A DNA stretch of 5,711 nt from an uncultured Lachnospiraceae bacterium (GTDB taxonomy: Bacteria > Bacillota_A > Clostridia > Lachnospirales > Lachnospiraceae), in the NCBI GenBank assembly GCA_902796775.1, contig CADBQK010000497.1, positions 1-5,711 of the forward strand. Reading direction: 5' to 3'. Numbering within the stretch: the stretch's first letter is position 1; each line of letters starts with the position of its first letter. Under the pieces are notes generated by a model. It made no database searches, was not told the origin of the DNA, and was given only the letters and a program-made list of their open reading frames with translations. The position numbers and the translations under genes are program-made. Below, one piece after another: positions 1-5,174 of this stretch.

Positions 1-1027
1 CTTCCTTTGTGTCGGTCGCCAGTTTGTTAAGATCCAGTTCCCAGGTGTACAGCCTGCACCGGTCCGGCTCGCTCTTTCCCAGCTGGTCGCAGGTAGGGCT
101 TCTCGTATATTCGATCCAGGCGTAATTATCATTGGAATCGGTTCCGATAAAGGCTTCGTCTGTGATCATGACTTCGTAATATACGACTATAATGTCATCC
201 TTTGTATAGCGGAGGTATGTCTGTTTCAGGTCCTTAAAGCAGACATCCAGTGTGGTATCGGAGATCTTAACATCCGCATATTTCGTGATATCTGCCTGCT
301 TGGTCCCTTCTGCATCTTCGATCATGACCTTTACAGAATCCTTCTGTACAACCAGGCACGGGTCGAATACATCATGAAACTCATAGGAGTATTCGTCATA
401 TGCGTCATAATTGCTCGGGAGTGTTCCGATGATCCTGTACGGAACAATCTTGCCGATGCCTGTATCAGCCGCATCACCGTAGACTACTATGTCATCGATC
501 TGTACCTCACCGATCTCCTTTTCCATCTTCGGAACGGAGGATTTTTCATTGATCGTCAGCTTTTCCCCGTTTCCGATCAGCACCAGCATCGGCTGTGCAT
601 CATCGGAAGTCACAAGATAAAAGCCGTCTTCCAGTTCGATCTCTTGCCCGGAAGTAAACTTCGCATCCATCCCGATCTGTTCTTCCGCCAGCACAGCTTT
701 TGCGACCTTCACCGCAAAGCTGCCGGTCGTATCCGCCTTGATGGATTCCGCAAGCCAGTACGCAATCTCGGTAGCTGCCCGTTCATGCTTATCCGCACCC
801 AGTTCATCCCAGAGCGTATCCGGAATGTCCTCCGCAATATGGATATCCCAGAAGACGTCCTCCTCCAGTTTTGTTCCAGAAAGCAGCTGGTACACGTTGT
901 AAGTATGGATATCATTTACTTCCGATACCACTTCGATGTTTCCAGCCGCAAATGTGGGTACTGTAAACATGGCTGCGGCAATCACTCCTACAATGGCGCT
1001 TACTGTTCTTTTCATTGCTTTTGTCAT
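1..1027 (-). CDS. Two-domain fimbrial pilin (D1 + isopeptide-forming D2), candidate separate gene, 3' end outside window
   Basis: This part of the open frame reads as a complete pilin N-terminus if translation starts at the ATG at 1027 (or 1015). It has a signal peptide MTKAMKR followed by a hydrophobic core and VPTFA|AG as likely cleavage near residue 27. The D1 domain follows, with the typical YNVYQLLSG near residues 43-51. A fimbrial isopeptide-formation D2 domain begins at about residue 165; GTLPSNYDAYDEYSYEFHD and NDNYAWIEYTRSP are characteristic. At the window edge the chain turns into LYTWELDLNKLATD, which resembles the start of the next Ig-like domain. Only 342 residues are visible. 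By family knowledge this is a sortase-polymerised backbone or ancillary pilin. A strong Shine-Dalgarno 8 bases upstream supports its own start. No stop separates it from the protease frame, so a fusion is the alternative. Confidence 0.75.
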   Translation of the reverse strand, partial: MTKAMKRTVSAIVGVIAAAMFTVPTFAAGNIEVVSEVNDIHTYNVYQLLSGTKLEEDVFWDIHIAEDIPDTLWDELGADKHERAATEIAYWLAESIKADTTGSFAVKVAKAVLAEEQIGMDAKFTSGQEIELEDGFYLVTSDDAQPMLVLIGNGEKLTINEKSSVPKMEKEIGEVQIDDIVVYGDAADTGIGKIVPYRIIGTLPSNYDAYDEYSYEFHDVFDPCLVVQKDSVKVMIEDAEGTKQADITKYADVKISDTTLDVCFKDLKQTYLRYTKDDIIVVYYEVMITDEAFIGTDSNDNYAWIEYTRSPTCDQLGKSEPDRCRLYTWELDLNKLATDTKE

Positions 1028-4000
1028 TGTTGCTGTCCTTCCCTGCCGTTTTCTGAGGCTCATTACGATTGCAGCACCAGCACCTCCGAGAGCCAAAAGA
1101 GAACCGATCATAAGAAAGCTCATCATGTCAGAAGAGCCGGTTACAGGAAGCATCACCATTTTTACATCTTCCATTTTCACTGCAAGGAATCCCGCCTCCG
1201 TCTCATAAGTATCAACATTTTCGGTAAGCACTTTGATGTTTCCGTCCCCGTCAATGCTGAACTTGATATCTTCTGCAAGCATATAATCTTCCGGAGCTTC
1301 CTTTTCGTGAAGCGTATAGGTTTTGTTTAAGAACAGGGTCTCTTTGATTTCCCTTGCTTTACCGTCAGTCGTCCACTCATATACAACATTCTTCCCGTCA
1401 AGGATCTGCAGGACTGCTCCCTTTAAGGATTTTCCAGTCCCGGCGTTGATCTTATTAATGACTATCACAAGCTCTTCATCTCCAAGTGTAAGGTCTTTGT
1501 CTTTCGCGATGCTGACCTGGCCGCCTGTTGCAGTAATCCAGGAAAACTCTGCTTTTCCGTCAGAACTGTTCTGAATGATCTTTGCTTTCAGGACATCCTT
1601 GCACAGTTTATATCCCGCAGGGGCTTCCACCTCAGTGATCTGGACAGATCCTAGTGGAAGGTTTGCGTTACCTACAGTATCTGTATAGAAATCTGAACTG
1701 GTATAGCCCGAAGCAAGATACTTCTTCGCATAATCGATGGTTCCCGTGGAATCTGTTTTGAAATACCAAGTTCTTACTGCTTTTCCGGTACAGTTGGTAT
1801 TATCATAATATTCCATCTTAAAGACTGCCCCTGCGACCGACTTTTCTGCATTGATCTTTCCCTCCGCATAAACTGCTTTCTTTACTTCCGGCATTTCCGT
1901 AGCAAAGGTCGGTGCATCCTTGAATGTCATTTTATTGCCGCTTTGCGCAAGGGTGATCGTCTGTGTTACGGTTGCCGGGAGCAGATATCCTGCAGGAGCT
2001 TTTATTTCTGTTACCTGTACCTGATTGCCCACATAAAGCCCTGAGATGGTAAAGGTTCCGTCTGTTCCTGTCTTATAGGTTTTGGCGTTTCCCCAGGTCT
2101 TCGCATTTGCGTCATAGATCTTTACGCTGAACTCTGCTCCGGAGAAGTCCTGTGAATACATACTGTTTCCCTTCAGCTCGTTCGCAACGGTGCTGTCTGC
2201 GGATGTGGTCTTTGAGACCGTCAGCGTTGTAGTCTTTCTGGTGTTCGTAAATGCGGCTGTCTGCTGCACCGGTGTGTAAGTGTTGGTAAACTTTGCTTCC
2301 TTTGTGGTATCCTTTACGATCGTTCCGCTCCTGGTCCTGTCAGACGGGGAAGATGTCCATCCGCTTACCTCATCTTCAGTAACGGTATAGCTGTATCCCT
2401 CCGGAATATTGGAAAAAGTCATTGATGCACTTCCGCTTGTCCCAGGCTTAAGGGTAAATACCACATTTCCGTTGGAGTCGGTTGTCAATCCATCCGCGAT
2501 AGTCAATGAGGAGACATTATCAGAACCGTTTTTGAAATTGATAGTAAAGGAAAAACTCTGATTGGAAGATGCTGCAGGGATCGAGCCGCTTATGGTTTTT
2601 GTATCAGTTGCCGTGCCTCCGTTTTGGGATGCTTTTGTGGTGTAGTTCGCATTATCGTTTTCAGTCACGGTGTAACCGTATCCCTGCGGGATGCCTGTGA
2701 TCACAACGTTCTGTCCGTTTTTCAGTTTTACGGTTCCACCATTTCCACTGATCGTTCCTGTTGTCCCGTCAGACTTTGTATAGCTGAACTTTGTTGATAC
2801 CACACTGCCGCTGGTATTTGTTACCTTAAGGGTGAAGATGAATTCTTCGTCCTTATCTGCTGCACTTCCATTGGTTGTTTTGGAAATCTTAATCGTGCCA
2901 TTTGGAACAGAGATATCCTTAATGACTTTCAGGCTCCCATATTCTTCCACCGGTTCACTTTCCAGCAGTGCTGCTACGACAAAACAGTAGCACCAGTTGA
3001 TATTGCTCCACTGCACTGCCATAGAGGTATCATTTTCGCTGATCATTTTTCTGGTAAACAGATCAACATACTTTGCAATAGCCGCCCCGTTTGTCGTATT
3101 TCTCCATACAAGGATTTTTCCATAAGTGCTGTTTCTCTTATAAAAATCTGTTCTCTTCGTGATGCCGACACCGGTAGCATTTCCCAGGTTTCCGTCAGCT
3201 GTATAGAAATAAGATCCGTCCGACGCCACTTCTGTTACGATTGCAATATGGTTTACCCAATTGGCATAACTTCCTTCTGCCCAAACAAGGACATCTCCTG
3301 GTTTGATACTCGAAATACTGCTTACCTCACCAATCGCTTCCCATGCCGCTGATCTGGTGATCAGGCCGTTGCTGTCAGGCCACCAGGCATCCATACCGGA
3401 CCATTCAATGCTGGTATTCAGAGTGATACCGGCAAAGGAATTGCTGTACTGCGAAGGCCAGGTCTGATCTGCTTTGAAATGCTCATCCTGATCTTCCGGC
3501 TCTTTGTTATCATCGTCAGTTGGTTTATAGTCTTTCGCATAAACAAAGTCTTGATTCAGAATCTCATCGATTTCGCTGATATCATGCACGGAAAGCCATC
3601 CGCTCATCCTGGCAGCTGCTTCCGAAGTACTCGATGCAGCAACATTGTAATCGACGGTCTCACCGAAGTTGGAGATATCCAGCTTCACACCGTTTTCGTC
3701 AGCTGCGCCGATGATGAAGGCTTCTTCAATATTGCCGGTCACATAGTACTGGGCATTCTTTCCGTTATTGCCTGCAGATCCAACAAAGATAATCCCCGCA
3801 TTAACAGCATCCCTGACTGCATCCCTCAGGATCAGGTTTCCGGAAGATGCATATGCACTGGCGGAAAGGTTAATCACTTTGACATTCTGTGAGATGGCAT
3901 ATTCGATGGCTGCATAAACAGCTGAAATATCTCCTTTACCATCACTTCCGAGTGCCTTGATAGACAAGATGGACACATCATCGTTTTCAGCGGTAATATA

Positions 4001-5092
4001 CTCTGCCATTTTGGTTCCGTGGCCGTTATTATCAGAAGGATCGTCACCAATCATGGATATAGCTGCAGCTATATTGCTGCCGAAGGCTCCGGTATCAATC
4101 AGCGCAACATCATAGGATGCAGATCCTTCGGCCATGGCTTGTTTCAGTTCTGAAAGAGGGTTCTCCTCTTCTGTCATGATGGTTCCGGTTGCTACATCTT
4201 CAGCAGCTTCTCCTTCGCAGATCTGGATGCCGGTGTCGATATCCACGATGTCGACCTTATCCAGATAATAGGTATAGGCTTTCATGGCTGTTTCCACATC
4301 CTCAAACTGGAGCAGATAGATATTGCCGAAAGATCCGATGATGCTTTCATCTTCCACAAAGATGCTACCATCTGCAGTGGCGATGATCAGTCGCATGGAA
4401 CTGAAGTCGATTCCCGCAAGAGAGGCAGGATTAAAATCCTCCAAACCGTATTTATCTGCTGCTTCCTCAGTTTCCTCTGTCTTTTCGGTTTCTTTTTCTG
4501 GTTCAGAAGATTCCTCTTCAATTTCTGTTTCTGTCTCAACTTCAGTTAGTGCTTCCTGCTCTTCCTCTTTAGTAGTGTCCTCTTCCGCAACAGTTTCTGT
4601 TTCTGTTTCTGTCTCAGCTTCAGTTAGAGCTTCCTGCTCTTCCTCTTTAGTAGTGTCCTCTTCCGCAAGAGTTTCAGTTTCTGTTGCTGATTCTGTTTCT
4701 TCTTCAGCTGAAGTTTCAGTTTCTTCCTCCGTAACGTTCTCATGTTCTGCCGGTAACGCCGTTTCTGTCTCTGCCGGTACAGTAGTTTCTGCTTCTGTCT
4801 CCTGTGTTTCTTCGGCAGGTATTTCTTCTGCTTCACTTAATAATTCAGACGATTTATCTTCCATATTATTCGCAGTCTCTGTTTCCTCAAGTGACACGGT
4901 ATCCTCAAATACCAGTTCTTCTACAAGACTCCCCTCGTCTTCAGAAACATACTCTGCTGCTGTTTCCGGTTGCATGGCTTCAGACAGTTCCTCCGCCATC
5001 GCCACTGCAGAGCATGAAGAAACTGAGATCAGTACTGCAAGCAGGAAACTGGCTGCTTTTGTACATGTTCTTTTGATTCTGTGATTATTCAT
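1..5092 (-). CDS. Giant open frame: sortase-anchored subtilase (S8) with amidase-like and Cna-B domains, fused in frame to a pilin
   Basis: The frame is open for 1697 codons and leaves the window on the left. Domains by residue: signal peptide 1-33 (cleavage after AMA); Glu/Thr-rich region ~34-228; I9-like propeptide ~234-291; S8 protease ~325-505 with Asp333 (IDTG), His358 (GHGT), oxyanion Asn442 (AGN) and Ser490 (STS); CHAP/NlpC-like fold ~548-664; a WCYC segment at 700-703; DUF7601/Cna-B-like domains ~732-855 and ~856-953; SpaA domains ~954-1061, ~1066-1208 and ~1209-1313, with Glu in TEIKAPAGY, TEVEAPAGY and HEKEAPEDY; LPVTG at 1315-1319, then a membrane segment and RKRQGR tail. A normal LPXTG protein would stop about here, giving ~1355 residues. 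Instead the frame continues into a new signal peptide and pilin from Met1356. Expected role: a wall- or pilus-linked extracellular protease on an isopeptide-stiffened stalk, loosely like streptococcal C5a peptidase in being S8 plus LPXTG. The substrate is unknown. The frame is certain from the sequence; whether the cell makes one or two proteins is not. Confidence 0.87.
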   Translation of the reverse strand, partial: MNNHRIKRTCTKAASFLLAVLISVSSCSAVAMAEELSEAMQPETAAEYVSEDEGSLVEELVFEDTVSLEETETANNMEDKSSELLSEAEEIPAEETQETEAETTVPAETETALPAEHENVTEEETETSAEEETESATETETLAEEDTTKEEEQEALTEAETETETETVAEEDTTKEEEQEALTEVETETEIEEESSEPEKETEKTEETEEAADKYGLEDFNPASLAGIDFSSMRLIIATADGSIFVEDESIIGSFGNIYLLQFEDVETAMKAYTYYLDKVDIVDIDTGIQICEGEAAEDVATGTIMTEEENPLSELKQAMAEGSASYDVALIDTGAFGSNIAAAISMIGDDPSDNNGHGTKMAEYITAENDDVSILSIKALGSDGKGDISAVYAAIEYAISQNVKVINLSASAYASSGNLILRDAVRDAVNAGIIFVGSAGNNGKNAQYYVTGNIEEAFIIGAADENGVKLDISNFGETVDYNVAASSTSEAAARMSGWLSVHDISEIDEILNQDFVYAKDYKPTDDDNKEPEDQDEHFKADQTWPSQYSNSFAGITLNTSIEWSGMDAWWPDSNGLITRSAAWEAIGEVSSISSIKPGDVLVWAEGSYANWVNHIAIVTEVASDGSYFYTADGNLGNATGVGITKRTDFYKRNSTYGKILVWRNTTNGAAIAKYVDLFTRKMISENDTSMAVQWSNINWCYCFVVAALLESEPVEEYGSLKVIKDISVPNGTIKISKTTNGSAADKDEEFIFTLKVTNTSGSVVSTKFSYTKSDGTTGTISGNGGTVKLKNGQNVVITGIPQGYGYTVTENDNANYTTKASQNGGTATDTKTISGSIPAASSNQSFSFTINFKNGSDNVSSLTIADGLTTDSNGNVVFTLKPGTSGSASMTFSNIPEGYSYTVTEDEVSGWTSSPSDRTRSGTIVKDTTKEAKFTNTYTPVQQTAAFTNTRKTTTLTVSKTTSADSTVANELKGNSMYSQDFSGAEFSVKIYDANAKTWGNAKTYKTGTDGTFTISGLYVGNQVQVTEIKAPAGYLLPATVTQTITLAQSGNKMTFKDAPTFATEMPEVKKAVYAEGKINAEKSVAGAVFKMEYYDNTNCTGKAVRTWYFKTDSTGTIDYAKKYLASGYTSSDFYTDTVGNANLPLGSVQITEVEAPAGYKLCKDVLKAKIIQNSSDGKAEFSWITATGGQVSIAKDKDLTLGDEELVIVINKINAGTGKSLKGAVLQILDGKNVVYEWTTDGKAREIKETLFLNKTYTLHEKEAPEDYMLAEDIKFSIDGDGNIKVLTENVDTYETEAGFLAVKMEDVKMVMLPVTGSSDMMSFLMIGSLLALGGAGAAIVMSLRKRQGRTATMTKAMKRTVSAIVGVIAAAMFTVPTFAAGNIEVVSEVNDIHTYNVYQLLSGTKLEEDVFWDIHIAEDIPDTLWDELGADKHERAATEIAYWLAESIKADTTGSFAVKVAKAVLAEEQIGMDAKFTSGQEIELEDGFYLVTSDDAQPMLVLIGNGEKLTINEKSSVPKMEKEIGEVQIDDIVVYGDAADTGIGKIVPYRIIGTLPSNYDAYDEYSYEFHDVFDPCLVVQKDSVKVMIEDAEGTKQADITKYADVKISDTTLDVCFKDLKQTYLRYTKDDIIVVYYEVMITDEAFIGTDSNDNYAWIEYTRSPTCDQLGKSEPDRCRLYTWELDLNKLATDTKE
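941..1027 (-). other. Second signal peptide within the open frame
   Basis: MTKAMKR, a hydrophobic stretch of about 16 residues, then VPTFA|AG. It lies 36 residues after LPVTG. If translated as part of the fusion, the basic RKRQGRTATMTKAMKR stretch would remain in the cytoplasm between two membrane-spanning segments. Confidence 0.85.
1036..1043 (-). promoter_or_regulatory. Shine-Dalgarno GGGAAGGA for the pilin start, inside the protease tail codons
   Basis: GGGAAGGA lies 8 bases before the ATG at 1027, optimal spacing for a Bacillota ribosome binding site. It overlaps the codons for the tail residues QGRT of the preceding module. The site implies that the pilin is, or recently was, independently initiated and translationally coupled. 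Confidence 0.65.
1040..1150 (-). other. LPVTG cell-wall sorting signal
   Basis: LPVTG (1150-1136) is followed by SSDMMSF, a hydrophobic segment rich in Leu, Ile, Ala and Gly, then SLRKRQG. This is the tripartite sortase signal, but here it is internal to the open frame rather than at its end. Confidence 0.9.
1152..2899 (-). other. Five-domain Cna-B/DUF7601/SpaA stalk
   Basis: Two DUF7601-like domains come first (GTIKISKTTNGS ... GIPQGYGYTVTEND; then ... NIPEGYSYTVTEDE ... FTNTYTP). Three SpaA prealbumin-like domains follow, each with a GAxF or GAxL opening and a Glu in the [T/H]E.xAPxxY motif. Family members form internal Lys-Asn/Asp bonds that make rigid, protease-resistant stalks. This would hold the protease head away from the wall. 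Boundaries are approximate. Confidence 0.75.
3101..3451 (-). other. CHAP/NlpC-like amidase fold, probably without its catalytic Cys
   Basis: Residues ~548-664 contain the second half of a papain-like amidase: IKPGDVLVW (P598-W604), then NHIAIVTEV with His615, then YTADGN, ending KILVWR. These match the His-bearing part of CHAP, NlpC/P60 or Amidase_6 domains. The upstream part has Trp-rich text (WSGMDAWWPDSNG) but no Cys at all, so the nucleophile normally found about 50-60 residues before the His is missing. It is probably a non-catalytic, perhaps sugar- or peptidoglycan-binding, remnant. Confidence 0.55.
3578..4120 (-). other. Subtilisin-like (peptidase S8) catalytic domain
   Basis: The ordered S8 blocks are present: VALIDTGAF (Asp333, codon at 4096), NNGHGTKMA (His358, codon at 4021), GSAGNNG (Asn442, codon at 3769) and SSTSEAAARMSG (Ser490, codon at 3625). 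The usual Gly of GTS is Ser here. The Asp-to-His spacing is 25 residues and His-to-Ser 132, making it a compact member of the family. All four key residues are retained, so activity is plausible. Confidence 0.88.
4220..4393 (-). other. I9-like propeptide of the subtilase
   Basis: Residues ~234-291 (RLIIATADGS ... VDIVDIDTGIQI) have the alternating beta/alpha pattern and position of an inhibitor-I9-type intramolecular chaperone that precedes the catalytic domain. Assignment is by pattern and position, not by a search. It is expected to be removed autocatalytically. Confidence 0.55.
4409..4993 (-). other. Glu/Thr-rich low-complexity region of the protease
   Basis: About 190 residues between signal peptide and propeptide are dominated by Glu, Thr, Ala and Ser, with runs such as TETETETET and EEDTTKEEEQ. 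The region is very acidic and probably disordered. The coding strand is strongly purine-rich here, which makes the complementary strand read as a long Ser-rich open frame that is not a gene. It lies N-terminal to the propeptide, so normal subtilase maturation would detach it from the anchored part. Confidence 0.85.
4522..4677 (-). repeat. 78-bp tandem direct repeat, two copies (26 residues each)
   Basis: The two copies are 4522-4599 and 4600-4677, exactly 78 bases apart, with a 40-base perfectly identical core (4551-4590 and 4629-4668) and only scattered substitutions outside it. They encode two near-identical EEDTTKEEEQEALTE units flanked by TE runs. Because the unit is a multiple of three, copy-number change would keep the frame. 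Confidence 0.92.
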
Positions 5093-5097
5093 ACATT

Positions 5098-5103
5098 TCC
5101 TTT
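5098..5103 (-). promoter_or_regulatory. Ribosome binding site for the protease gene
   Basis: AAAGGA on the minus strand ends 5 bases before the ATG at 5092. An ATG 4 bases upstream (5096) runs into a stop after three codons, so 5092 is the credible start. It is also the one directly followed by a signal peptide. Confidence 0.75.
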
Positions 5104-5125
5104 CTCATTCTGTTGTCATTTCTTT

Positions 5126-5158
5126 CCTGTGAAAAATCCCCGCCGGGTTTCTGACAGG
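5126..5158 (-). terminator. Imperfect hairpin between pilin and protease genes (possible attenuator)
   Basis: On the minus strand CCTGT (5158-5154) pairs with ACAGG (5130-5126), GAAA (5151-5148) with TTTC (5134-5131), and CCC (5147-5145) with GGG around a three-base loop. Short mismatched stretches separate these helices. The T-run lies inside the 3' arm rather than after it, so it is not a textbook intrinsic terminator. It may be a weak terminator, a processing site, or an mRNA-stabilising stem that sets the pilin-to-protease ratio. The pairing is seen in the sequence; the function is inferred. Confidence 0.4.
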
Positions 5159-5174
5159 GACTTGTTTCAAAAGG

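Noticed and set aside
374..1330. Plus-strand open frame of 318 codons
   Set aside because: It lies opposite the pilin D1/D2, second signal peptide and LPVTG region, which have clear family signatures. The plus product is His/Cys/Arg-rich with no recognisable domain.
3479..3892. Plus-strand open frame of 137 codons with a hydrophobic start
   Set aside because: It is antisense to the end of the subtilase domain, including Asn442 and Ser490, and there is no ribosome binding site or family signature to support it.
4522..4677. CRISPR-like or mobile-element repeat
   Set aside because: There are only two adjacent copies, with a period that is a multiple of three and lies within a coding low-complexity region. 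There are no spacers, inverted ends or transposase.
4624..4836. Lys/Gln-rich minus-strand frame of 70 codons
   Set aside because: It is an out-of-frame reading of the same purine-rich repeat; composition explains it.
5009..5025. Possible lipobox (VSSC) in the protease signal peptide
   Set aside because: VSSC at residues 24-27 loosely fits the lipobox, but the AMA|E site follows it and the protein has an LPVTG anchor, so signal peptidase I processing is more likely.
4323..5084. Long Ser/Val-rich plus-strand open frame (253 codons)
   Set aside because: It is the antisense of the Glu/Thr-rich region: GAA and ACA codons read as Ser- and Val-like codons on the other strand. It has no recognisable domain, and the minus frame has a signal peptide and domain structure.
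5093..5174. Promoter or riboswitch in the intergenic gap
   Set aside because: I could not find a convincing -35/-10 pair, and 82 bases with one hairpin is too short for a known riboswitch. Co-transcription from upstream is simpler.
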